A DNA stretch of 64,000 bases from Sphingobacteriaceae bacterium (GTDB taxonomy: Bacteria > Bacteroidota > Bacteroidia > B-17B0 > Aurantibacillaceae), in contig NVQB01000001.1 of assembly GCA_002319075.1 (NCBI GenBank), positions 3,968,001 to 4,032,000 of the forward strand. Reading direction: 5' to 3'. Position 1 is the first letter of the stretch. Each line of letters opens with the position of its first letter. Both the position numbers and the translations under genes were made by a program. Below the pieces are notes generated by a model. It was not told the origin of the DNA. It made no database searches and was given only the letters and a program-made list of their open reading frames with translations. Below, piece after piece: positions 26,478 through 33,871 of the stretch.

Positions 26478-27335
26478 TTATTTTGTTATAATGATTTTTT
26501 TAGAGAGCCATCTGTTGTTATCCAACAGCCGTAATGTGTAGTAACCAGGCGGCAAAGACGAAATATCGAGTTTTGTATTTTCAGACGCCCCGATAGTCTC
26601 ATTTAAAACAGTGAGTCCCATACTGTTGTAAATTCTAAGTTCGGTTTGTGCTTTAGAAGTTTTGAACTGAATGTTCAGTGTTTCCTGAGCGGGATTAGGA
26701 TAAACCTCGAAAAGATCATTTAGAGCGTAATTATCCACTCCCAGCAGGATAGGGTTTTTAGAGATTACAAAATTATCTACCTGAATCCATGAATTATAGC
26801 CGTATACAGGTTTTACAGTAATAAACTGCGAAGTATCAATTGCCATAAAACTAAAACTTGAATTTTTCCAGCTTAAATAATTTGCAGTAACGGTATGAAT
26901 AGGAGTACCAAATAAAAAATTGTAAGGCGACATACCTATGGCGAGATCGCAATCAAAATTTTGAAAAGATTTATTTCCATAACAATAGAACGAAACATAA
27001 TAAGTTGTGCCGGAATCAAGCTGGGCATCTAATTCGATAGCGATGGCATCGGCTAATGGTTGAAACCCTGCTCTTAAACCCACGCACCATTTGCCATGTT
27101 GCGGAACTACAGAACAACCGCTATCCTGAATGCTCGATTTTCCCAGTGGAATGCTAGGGCCGTTATAATTATTTCCAAAGGCAACAACATGAGGCATGTT
27201 GTTGTTGAACTGATGATTATAAAGGGTAGTAGAACAAGTATTTAGAGCGTTGTTTTCGAAACTTCCATTATAAAAATTCTGGGCATAGAAATTTGCGGAA
27301 ATAGAAATAAGAAATAACAGCAAGAGCTTTTTCAT
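26478..27335 (-). CDS. T9SS cargo protein (type A sorting domain), paralogue B
   Basis: 285 residues with signal peptide 1-18 (ending NFYAQ). It is clearly a tandem duplicate of the neighbour at 25603: NFYNGSFENNALNTC, NNNMPHVVAFG, GKWCVGL and YYVSFYCYGNKSFQNF match at the same positions. The C-terminal sorting domain has FEVYPNPAQETLNIQF and LDISSLPPGYYTLRLL. The protein would be carried over the outer membrane by the T9SS. Its start is 125 bp from the sigma-factor promoter, which is divergent. Confidence 0.85.
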   Translation of the reverse strand: MKKLLLLFLISISANFYAQNFYNGSFENNALNTCSTTLYNHQFNNNMPHVVAFGNNYNGPSIPLGKSSIQDSGCSVVPQHGKWCVGLRAGFQPLADAIAIELDAQLDSGTTYYVSFYCYGNKSFQNFDCDLAIGMSPYNFLFGTPIHTVTANYLSWKNSSFSFMAIDTSQFITVKPVYGYNSWIQVDNFVISKNPILLGVDNYALNDLFEVYPNPAQETLNIQFKTSKAQTELRIYNSMGLTVLNETIGASENTKLDISSLPPGYYTLRLLDNNRWLSKKIIITK

Positions 27336-27460
27336 GAGGCGGGTTTGAGTCTTTAACGCAAAATAGTTAAAAATAGTGTTTAGAACTGTTAAACTAATTA
27401 GCTGATTTCCAGATATTATAGTTTGATTTGGAAGGAAAATAAATAAATCTCCTTAATACT

Positions 27461-27488
27461 AGGGGTATTCTGTTATCAGGTTGTCTTA
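27461..27488 (+). promoter_or_regulatory. Predicted ECF promoter of the sigma-factor operon (site 1)
   Basis: AGGGGT at 27461-27466, 15 bases, TGTCTTA at 27482-27488. The same two boxes with identical spacing occur at three further sites (31175, 32483, 32978), each just upstream of a gene. Autoregulation of the sigma gene is inferred. Confidence 0.75.
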
Positions 27489-27547
27489 GCTATGTTCTAT
27501 GAAGTATGATTATTTAATTGAAAGCTTATATTTGCGGAGAAATTCCG

Positions 27548-28126
27548 GTGGAAAAGCAAGTAAATGAACAGCAGTATTGGCAGCAGATCAGCCAGGGCGA
27601 TAAGAAAGCGTTTGAACAGATGTTCAATACTTATTATCAGTCCCTCTGCAACTATGCCTGTTCCATGCTAAAAGACATAGACGAAGCAGAAGAAGTGGTA
27701 CAAAATACTTTTTTTAATATCTGGAATAAGAGGGAGGCTTTGCAAATAAGCTCTTCTTTTAAATCTTATGTATACCGTGCTGTGCATAATGATTGCCTGA
27801 ATAAAATAAAACACGGAAAAGTAAAAGCAGTTTATGCTGCCGATTATAAAAGCAGTATGGGTGGCGGATTTGACGACAGCGCAAAGGTTCTGGAATCAAA
27901 AGAACTTGGTAAACAAATTCATGAGGCTATTTCTTCTTTACCAGAGCAATGCGGAATTGTTTTTAAACTCAGCCGTTTCGAGAATTTAAAATATTCTGAA
28001 ATTGCCGAACACCTGGATATTTCCGTAAAAACTGTAGAGAACCACATGGGTAAGGCTTTGAAAATATTAAGAGGACACCTGAAAGATTATTTACCGCTTG
28101 TAACCTGGTTATTCTTTATTAATTAA
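27548..28126 (+). CDS. RNA polymerase sigma factor, ECF type
   Basis: 192 residues from a GTG at 27548. A TTG at 27518 would add ten residues (KAYICGEIPV), less typical for the family; both lie downstream of the promoter at 27461. Region 2 (KKAFEQMFNTYYQSLCNYACS, DEAEEVVQNTFFNIWNKRE) binds the -10 element. Region 4 (LPEQCGIVFKLSRFENLKYSEIAEHLDISVKTVENHM, about 135-172) binds the -35 box. It is followed by a FecR anti-sigma gene 1 bp later. Four matching AGGGGT/TGTCTTA promoters sit near it and are its probable targets. Confidence 0.92.
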   Translation: MEKQVNEQQYWQQISQGDKKAFEQMFNTYYQSLCNYACSMLKDIDEAEEVVQNTFFNIWNKREALQISSSFKSYVYRAVHNDCLNKIKHGKVKAVYAADYKSSMGGGFDDSAKVLESKELGKQIHEAISSLPEQCGIVFKLSRFENLKYSEIAEHLDISVKTVENHMGKALKILRGHLKDYLPLVTWLFFIN

Positions 28127-28127
28127 G

Positions 28128-29138
28128 ATGAACGCAAATTCAGAACATATAGACGATTTGATCGCTAAAGTCCTTGCCGGTGAAGCAAGCAGGGCAGAGA
28201 TCGATGTGCTCGAAGGCTGGATGAATGAAGCTAAAGAAAACGCGCTTTATTTTGACGAAACCAAAAAGTTATTCACGCAAATTGAAAGTTTCAAGGTAGA
28301 GCATAAAGTAGATACGCTTAAGGCCTGGGAAAAACTCGACACGAGAATTTCTTCGGAGGATAAATATGCACCGCATAAAATAATTCCTTTATTCCAGCGC
28401 CCTGTCTTTAGAATCGCTGCATCCATTATGCTTATTGCTACATTAGCACTTCTTGTCAATTATTATTTTAATAGTCCGGCACCGGTTCCTGCTATTTTTG
28501 CTGCTGAAAAACACATAAAAAGTCAAGGACTTCCTGATGGCACAAAAGTAACTCTGAATAAAAATTCGGAACTCGCCTACATAGTAAATGATAAAAAGAA
28601 AGTGCGCGAGGTTAAATTAAAGGGCGAAGCTTATTTTGAAGTAGTTCACAACGAAGACTTGCCTTTTGAAATTACTATAGACGACATTATTATTAAAGAC
28701 ATTGGAACGGCCTTTAACGTAAAGGCTTTGCCGGGAAGTAATGTGGTTGAAGTTTTAGTAGAAGAAGGAGAAGTACATTTTTATACCACTTCTAATGAAG
28801 GATTAAATTTAGTAAAAGGTGAAAAAGCTTTGTATAATAAAACTTCAAAAGAATTTTCAAAAGTAACTCCTAAGCCTTCAGAAAATACTGTGAGTTATAA
28901 ATCAAAGGCTTTTCAGTTTAAAGGAAGTCTGATGCGTGATGTTGTAAATCAGTTGAATGCTATTTATGATAGCAACATTGTTTTGAGCGACGAACGTTTA
29001 GGTAATTGTCGCCTCACAACCAGGTTCACAGATTTAAGCGTGGATGGTATTGTTGACATTATTGCTGAGACACTTGACTTTGAAGTAGAACGATCTGGTG
29101 GAAAAATAATACTCAAGGGTAAGCCTTGCGTTGAATAA
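28128..29138 (+). CDS. FecR-family anti-sigma factor
   Basis: 336 residues. The cytoplasmic N-terminus (LIAKVLAGEASRAEIDVLEGW) would hold the sigma factor. One transmembrane segment (about 91-108, FRIAASIMLIATLALLVNYY) follows. The periplasmic FecR domain (about 125-220) has SQGLPDGTKVTLNKNSELAY, VKLKGEAYFEVVH and GTAFNVKALPGS. The C-terminal DUF4974 domain (about 258-331) has FKGSLMRDVVNQLN. It starts 1 bp after the sigma gene and ends 3 bp before the STN-domain protein, so these are one operon. In the classic system, a TonB receptor signals through FecR to release the sigma factor. Confidence 0.92.
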   Translation: MNANSEHIDDLIAKVLAGEASRAEIDVLEGWMNEAKENALYFDETKKLFTQIESFKVEHKVDTLKAWEKLDTRISSEDKYAPHKIIPLFQRPVFRIAASIMLIATLALLVNYYFNSPAPVPAIFAAEKHIKSQGLPDGTKVTLNKNSELAYIVNDKKKVREVKLKGEAYFEVVHNEDLPFEITIDDIIIKDIGTAFNVKALPGSNVVEVLVEEGEVHFYTTSNEGLNLVKGEKALYNKTSKEFSKVTPKPSENTVSYKSKAFQFKGSLMRDVVNQLNAIYDSNIVLSDERLGNCRLTTRFTDLSVDGIVDIIAETLDFEVERSGGKIILKGKPCVE

Positions 29139-29141
29139 TGC

Positions 29142-30956
29142 ATGAAAAAATTTGTTTTAATCTCCCTGCTTTTGCTTTGTGTAAATGGCCTGATGGCTGT
29201 TATACCGCCATTGGAAAGAGAAATAAATCTTACTGTATCTAACGAACGCTTTAGCGATGTGCTCTTTAAAATTCAGGAACAAACCGGGTTAATTTTCTCT
29301 TACAATCCAAGTATCATAAGCGGAATTCGGCCGCTCTCTTTGCAGATAAAACACAAAACAGTGCGCGAAGCTTTAGCGATGATGCTTCCAAAAACAATTA
29401 TTTATAAATCGAAAAATAACTACATTATTTTAAAAGAAAAACCGGCTGAGAAAAATCAGAACAAAACGGAGATCAGCGGCTACGTCATCGATAAAAAAAC
29501 AGAAAAAAAGGTAGCAAACGTAACCATTTACGATAAAGAAAGTTTGCAGTCTGTAACCACCGACCAATATGGGTTTTATTCCATCAGCGTTCCTGCAACC
29601 AACGAAAAGATCAGCATCAATAAAGAAAATTACCAGGATACAATTCTCTCTTTAACGGATGTAAAAGACAATAAGATAAATAACATCAGCATAGCACCTG
29701 TTACAGAAGAACAAAGAATCCAGGATTCTATAGTACGAAGAGACAGGCTTAAAGAACTTGGACTTTACACAAGCAATATCTACAAAAAGTTTACAGGATT
29801 TATAAATACAATCAATATTCGTGATACCATTACCAGGCCTATCCAGGTGTCTCTTCTTCCTTTTATTGGAACCAATCACCGTTTGTCGGGATCGGTAGAG
29901 AATAAACTTTCGTTTAATATTTTAGGAGGTTTCTCAAAGGGTACAAAAGGGTTTGAGGTTGGCGGACTATTTAATATTGACAGAGAAAATGTGGTTGGAT
30001 GCCAGGTGGCCACCATTTTTAATATTGTAGGTGACAGTATGAAGGGCACCCAGCTTGCTGCCCTGTTTAATATTACAGGAAATTATATGACCGGATTTCA
30101 GGGAGCTGGACTTCTAAACATTAACAACCGTGATTTTAAAGGTGTGCAGGCTGCCACGCTTTTAAATTTAAATAATCGCAAAGCCGAAGGCGTTAGTATC
30201 GCAGCACTCATGAATATCAGCAACTATGTTAAAGGGGTGCAGGTTTCCTTTTTAGGAAATGTAAGCGATACTTTAAATGGTGTTTCGCTGGGCGGTTTAT
30301 TTAACGTCACCGAACATGCCGTAAAAGCAGTTCAGGCTGGTTTTTTATTCAATAATCAACGCACAGGTACATCTTATGTGCAAGTGGCCGGACTTTTCAA
30401 TACTGCTTGTTACGTAAAAGGCATTCAAATTGCACCAGTTAATTTTGCCGACTCTGCCAGTGGCGTTCCTATTGGTTTTTTTAGCTTCGTAAAAAAGGGA
30501 GTACATCAATTAGAATTAAGCAGCGACGAATTATTTCTTGGAAATGTTTCTTTCAGAACAGGGGTTCCGGCTTTCTATAATATTTTCAGTATTGGATTCT
30601 GGTCGCCGAATACAAAAAGCCTTTCGCAACTTGGGTATGGTGTTGGAAGTTCTTTTCGTATAAAAAACAAGTTACGAGGAGATGTTACTTTAACGATGCA
30701 TCACATTAGCAAGGGAGGCTTTTACTATGGAACTAATGATCTTTACCGCGCTTATTGCGGAATTGAGTATAAATTCAGAAAGAAATTTTCTGTAGCAGCG
30801 GGGCCAACATTTAATCTTTTTATGAGTGATCAATTGTTGCCGGATTATTCGGTTTATGAAACTATTATGCCCTCTTATTTGTTCAGCACCACCAATTCCT
30901 ACGACTTTAATCTGAAGGGATGGCTGGGCGCTAAGATTGCGCTGAGATTTCTTTAG
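29142..30956 (+). CDS. STN-domain protein fused to a LA_2272-like surface-repeat barrel
   Basis: 604 residues. Signal peptide 1-20. An STN domain (about 25-98: FSDVLFKIQEQTGLIFSYNP, LQIKHKTVREALAMML) is the part of TonB receptors that talks to FecR. A carboxypeptidase-regulatory-like domain (about 110-180) has GYVIDKKTEKKVANVTIYD. Then come about ten repeats of 20-23 residues (about 265-480) with the pattern G.Q.A.LFNI, for example GTQLAALFNI, GVQAATLLNL and GVQVSFLGNV, like the LA_2272 surface repeats. The end (FSVAAGPTFNLFMSD) looks like outer-membrane strands. No TonB box, plug or receptor barrel is present. It is the third gene of the sigma/FecR operon, so it may be the sensor that signals to FecR. 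Confidence 0.85.
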   Translation: MKKFVLISLLLLCVNGLMAVIPPLEREINLTVSNERFSDVLFKIQEQTGLIFSYNPSIISGIRPLSLQIKHKTVREALAMMLPKTIIYKSKNNYIILKEKPAEKNQNKTEISGYVIDKKTEKKVANVTIYDKESLQSVTTDQYGFYSISVPATNEKISINKENYQDTILSLTDVKDNKINNISIAPVTEEQRIQDSIVRRDRLKELGLYTSNIYKKFTGFINTINIRDTITRPIQVSLLPFIGTNHRLSGSVENKLSFNILGGFSKGTKGFEVGGLFNIDRENVVGCQVATIFNIVGDSMKGTQLAALFNITGNYMTGFQGAGLLNINNRDFKGVQAATLLNLNNRKAEGVSIAALMNISNYVKGVQVSFLGNVSDTLNGVSLGGLFNVTEHAVKAVQAGFLFNNQRTGTSYVQVAGLFNTACYVKGIQIAPVNFADSASGVPIGFFSFVKKGVHQLELSSDELFLGNVSFRTGVPAFYNIFSIGFWSPNTKSLSQLGYGVGSSFRIKNKLRGDVTLTMHHISKGGFYYGTNDLYRAYCGIEYKFRKKFSVAAGPTFNLFMSDQLLPDYSVYETIMPSYLFSTTNSYDFNLKGWLGAKIALRFL

Positions 30957-30958
30957 GT

Positions 30959-31165
30959 AAACCTGCCGGCTTTAGAGGCAGGACCCTGGTTTCACAGATA
31001 ACGCAGATTAACAAGCAGAGAACTTTCGCCGCAAAAAGTTATTTCTGATCATTGCAGCAATCAAACACCGATCAGCGCAATTGCTACTTAGCGCTTAATT
31101 TTGAGTATACAGGCCAGCGCTATTTGTGAAATCTGCGTACGATCGTAATCAGAAAGAATAATGAA
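30959..31165. repeat. Intergenic word-repeat element with a CCTGCC/GGCAGG hairpin
   Basis: After the operon end, 30959-30982 is aaacctgcc...gaggcagg, a hairpin phrase that recurs at 52606-52622. Then ttcacagataacgcagattaac appears near 30991, and its inverted echo (tgtgaaatctgcgta) near 31124-31140. Nothing codes for protein here. The inverted phrase pair is of the 'periodic word' kind seen in other gaps of this window. Confidence 0.55.
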
Positions 31166-31174
31166 AAGTTAAAT

Positions 31175-31202
31175 AGGGGTATTTTTTATCTGCGTTGTCT
31201 TA
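31175..31202 (+). promoter_or_regulatory. Predicted ECF promoter (site 2), upstream of the second surface-repeat gene
   Basis: AGGGGT at 31175-31180, 15 bases, TGTCTTA at 31196-31202. Start codon is 20 bp further on at 31222. Confidence 0.75.
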
Positions 31203-31221
31203 AGAGCACAACAAAGAAAAA

Positions 31222-32391
31222 ATGCAAAATTTAAACTCCATCACACTGGCGCTATTACTTGCAGGATCTGCAATAAATGCACAACAAGATTCGATAGCCA
31301 TCGGATCGGCAAAAAGTCAAAAACAAGATACAACATCTACCAGATCTAAAGAGTATAAAGAAAGAGCCTTCTCTTTGACTTTCGTGAGTCCTATTGGTAC
31401 TAACGGGTTAGACTGTTATAAAGTTAGCAACCACGTTTCTATCAATATTTTAGCAGGAGTATCAAGAGGTGTAAAAGGCTTTGAAGCAGGAACACTGGCT
31501 AATGTTACTTTAAAGGATATGGAAGGAGCACAGTTTGCTGGTTTCGCTAATGTAGTGCTGGGAAATGTTCATGGCGCTCAATTCTCTTCTTATTTTAATT
31601 ACTGCGGTAAAGATTTGAAAGGCGCGGGCTTCGCCGGATTATGCAATTTTGGTCTCGGCGAACTACACGGTGGACAATTTTCGGCGGGTGTAAACATAAA
31701 CCGTAAAGGTGGCAAAGGTGTGCAGTTAGCTTCATGGACCAATGTCATTCTTGGTGACTTCAAAGGTGCACAGATTGCTGTGGGAACAAATGTCGCACTC
31801 GGAACTTTAGATGGTGCGCAAATTGGTATGGTAAACGTTGCCAAAAAAGTGAAAGGTGTTCAGGTTGGATTTGTAAATGTAGCCGATTCCGTAGATGGAG
31901 CTGCTATTGGCTTTTTAAACATCATCAAACATGGCAAACATCAAGTTGAAATTTCAGGTGACGAATTATTTTATGCCAATCTTTCCTACAGAGCCGGAAC
32001 AGATGCGTTCTACAATATTTTTACAGCAGGATTTAAACCAGGTTCGAAAGATGATCTCTGGCATTTTGGTTACGGCGCAGGAACATCCTTTAAAATAAAA
32101 GAAAAATTAAAAGGGGAGATAAACGCTACAGCCCACCACGTGAGTACCGGAGGATTCTATTGGGGAACCAGCGAATTGATTAGACTTTACTGTGGTGTAG
32201 AGTATAAAATAGCGAAGAAAATTTCTGTAGCAGCAGGGCCAACATTTAATCTTTACATGAGTGATGCTTTGTTATCTGACTACGATACGAAAAAAAATAT
32301 ACCAGCTTACCACATGTTTAACCGCACGACTTCAGATGATTTTAATGTGAAAGGATGGGTTGGTGGAAGAGTCGCTTTGCGTTTTTTCTAA
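31222..32391 (+). CDS. LA_2272-like surface-repeat outer-membrane protein (paralogue without STN domain)
   Basis: 389 residues, signal peptide 1-20 (ending INAQ). From about 80 to 240 there are eight or so repeats such as GAQFAGFANV, GVQLASWTNV, GAQIAVGTNV and GVQVGFVNV. The C-terminal 150 residues (SGDELFYANLSYRAGTDAFYNIF, FGYGAGTSFKIKEKL, AAGPTFNLYMSD) are close in sequence to those of the protein at 29142, so the two are paralogues. It lacks the STN and carboxypeptidase-like domains. It has its own ECF-type promoter and a strong terminator. It probably sits in the outer membrane and may be the effector of the circuit. Confidence 0.85.
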   Translation: MQNLNSITLALLLAGSAINAQQDSIAIGSAKSQKQDTTSTRSKEYKERAFSLTFVSPIGTNGLDCYKVSNHVSINILAGVSRGVKGFEAGTLANVTLKDMEGAQFAGFANVVLGNVHGAQFSSYFNYCGKDLKGAGFAGLCNFGLGELHGGQFSAGVNINRKGGKGVQLASWTNVILGDFKGAQIAVGTNVALGTLDGAQIGMVNVAKKVKGVQVGFVNVADSVDGAAIGFLNIIKHGKHQVEISGDELFYANLSYRAGTDAFYNIFTAGFKPGSKDDLWHFGYGAGTSFKIKEKLKGEINATAHHVSTGGFYWGTSELIRLYCGVEYKIAKKISVAAGPTFNLYMSDALLSDYDTKKNIPAYHMFNRTTSDDFNVKGWVGGRVALRFF

Positions 32392-32411
32392 TACAAACCT
32401 AAATCAAAGGT

Positions 32412-32447
32412 AAAATGGTTAGAGATTAATTCTCTAGCCATTTTTTT
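32412..32447 (+). terminator. Rho-independent terminator of the surface-repeat gene
   Basis: 14-bp stem AAAATGGTTAGAGA with TCTCTAGCCATTTT (one G-T wobble), 5-base loop, then more T residues. It separates this gene from the next ECF promoter. Confidence 0.9.
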
Positions 32448-32482
32448 ATTTTAAAAAGATAAAAAGAATAGTTTAAAAGAGT

Positions 32483-32510
32483 AGGGGTTTAACCTTTCCA
32501 GTTTGTCTTT
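32483..32510 (+). promoter_or_regulatory. Predicted ECF promoter (site 3), upstream of a 33-codon gene
   Basis: AGGGGT at 32483-32488, 15 bases, TGTCTTT at 32504-32510 (last base differs from the consensus). The next ATG is 17 bp downstream at 32527. Confidence 0.7.
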
Positions 32511-32526
32511 ATTACAAATCCACAAA

Positions 32527-32628
32527 ATGACAAAATTTATTTTATTTCTGATAGTAGCCCTGGTTATAAGAATACTGTCAAGGGTAGCAGTAAACGAATT
32601 GTCAGAAGATCAGGAAATAAACAAATAA
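32527..32628 (+). CDS. 33-residue single-pass membrane peptide
   Basis: The frame from ATG 32527 to TAA encodes MTKFILFLIVALVIRILS followed by RVAVNELSEDQEINK. A hydrophobic stretch of about 14 residues (4-17) with a basic flank then an acidic tail fits a small membrane peptide. Its ATG is the first one after ECF promoter site 3, and it ends 14 bp before the next gene. Support rests on this context, as such short frames arise by chance. Function unknown. Confidence 0.5.
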   Translation: MTKFILFLIVALVIRILSRVAVNELSEDQEINK

Positions 32629-32642
32629 ATAAATCCAGAGCC

Positions 32643-32969
32643 ATGAAGAATTTAAAAATACTAGCGGTGCTTGTTTTAGTTGTAGTCAATCTACAAGCAC
32701 ATGCGGGCATTCCAGGAGCAGCTACGCTTGAACATAAAAAAGCAGTTTCTTTCGACATTAAACTCGGACGTCTTTCGCTGATCCGTCAAAAGAGTTTGGA
32801 GCAGCAATCTTCTTCGCTTATCTTTAGGAGTGGTAATTTGGATGCAGGTTTTATTAGCGGATTGCAAAAGAAGACTAAAAATTCCTATCTGGATGGAATT
32901 CTGAAGTGGGATTTTAAAGTAAAATTCAAATTGAATAAAAATATGAATATTATTTTCTCTTATAATTAA
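32643..32969 (+). CDS. Small secreted protein of unknown function, ECF regulon member
   Basis: 108 residues with a signal peptide (1-21, LAVLVLVVVNLQAHA). The mature part is basic (KKAVSFDIKLGRLSLIRQKSLEQ, KKTKNSYLDG) and ends with alternating strands (LKWDFKVKFKLNKNMNIIFSYN), the last ending in an aromatic, as in outer-membrane strands. No family is recognised. It lies 14 bp after the 33-codon gene and shares its promoter. It is followed by a separate ECF promoter (site 4). Confidence 0.75.
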   Translation: MKNLKILAVLVLVVVNLQAHAGIPGAATLEHKKAVSFDIKLGRLSLIRQKSLEQQSSSLIFRSGNLDAGFISGLQKKTKNSYLDGILKWDFKVKFKLNKNMNIIFSYN

Positions 32970-32977
32970 TTCGCAAT

Positions 32978-33005
32978 AGGGGTAAAAAAAGAATTGAGTG
33001 TCCTA
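32978..33005 (+). promoter_or_regulatory. Predicted ECF promoter (site 4), upstream of the head-GIN lipoprotein gene
   Basis: AGGGGT at 32978-32983, 15 bases, TGTCCTA at 32999-33005. The ATG of the lipoprotein gene follows 19 bp later. Confidence 0.72.
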
Positions 33006-33024
33006 ACTATATAAAAACAAAAAA

Positions 33025-33759
33025 ATGAAATCTTATAAAACATCTAAACTTATTTTAATTCTTGCAATTACAGCTTCTGTTTTTTCAGCTTGTCGCAAAG
33101 GTGGTCCATGGGGTATTAAAGGAAAAGGCGAAAATGTAACAGAAACAAGGTCGGCAACAGGCTTTGATCAAATTGATCATTCTATCGACGCTGATATTTA
33201 TTACACCCAGGATTCTATTTATAAAGTTGAAATATCTGCGCAACCAAACATACTTGCCGTTTTAAAAACGGAAGTAAAAAATGGCATATTGTTTTTTGAC
33301 TACAGGAGAAATGTTTGGGATCACAATACGGTTAAAATTACCATTCACGCACCCAAATTAAAAGAAATCGCACTTAGCGGAAGTGGGGACATGAATTTTC
33401 AAAACGAAATCATTGCTGCAGATATGAAGATAAAGATCAGCGGTTTAGGTGAAGTCTATTTTCCAAAATTAACAGCACAAAATTTGAATATTAACATCAG
33501 TGGCAGTGGCAGTGTAAAGATTGCTGATGGTGCAGTGAAAAGTGAAAATTGTGAGATTAGTGGGTTGGGAAGTGTGGATGCTTTGGGCTTAGTTGCCGAA
33601 AATGCAGAGTTGGAAATAAGCGGTTCGGGCGACATGAAGGTGAATGTTACTGAAAATCTCGATATCAGCATTTCAGGAAGTGGAAGCGTTAGTTATAAGG
33701 GAAATCCCCGCCTTAGCAAAAGCATTAGCGGCTCAGGAAAAGTAATTCATCTTAATTAA
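33025..33759 (+). CDS. Head-GIN (DUF2807) domain lipoprotein
   Basis: 244 residues. A lipobox (SVFSAC, Cys at about 22) marks a lipoprotein. The rest is a GIN-type beta-solenoid: GFDQIDHSIDADIYYTQ, LKEIALSGSGDMNF, LNINISGSGSVKIA and the closing ISGSGSVSYKG. ISGSG-type repeats recur about every 20 residues. The family is found in adhesin-like and cell-surface proteins of Bacteroidota, but its biochemical role is unproven. It has its own ECF promoter, placing it in the same regulon as the two surface-repeat proteins. Confidence 0.9.
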   Translation: MKSYKTSKLILILAITASVFSACRKGGPWGIKGKGENVTETRSATGFDQIDHSIDADIYYTQDSIYKVEISAQPNILAVLKTEVKNGILFFDYRRNVWDHNTVKITIHAPKLKEIALSGSGDMNFQNEIIAADMKIKISGLGEVYFPKLTAQNLNINISGSGSVKIADGAVKSENCEISGLGSVDALGLVAENAELEISGSGDMKVNVTENLDISISGSGSVSYKGNPRLSKSISGSGKVIHLN

Positions 33760-33823
33760 TCTTACATCTTAAATCCTTATTCCCCGGTACTCTCTTGTTT
33801 TACCACATAGATAGTACCCAGGG

Positions 33824-33849
33824 TGAGGCATGTCCTCACGTACCGTTTT
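33824..33849 (+). terminator. Possible terminator after the head-GIN gene
   Basis: Six-bp stem GTGAGG / CCTCAC with a 5-base loop, then GTACCG and a T run. The gap between stem and T run makes it a weaker call. The preceding word accacatagatag resembles the periodic words elsewhere. Confidence 0.45.
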
Positions 33850-33871
33850 TTTTTACCTAAACTAAAATCCT

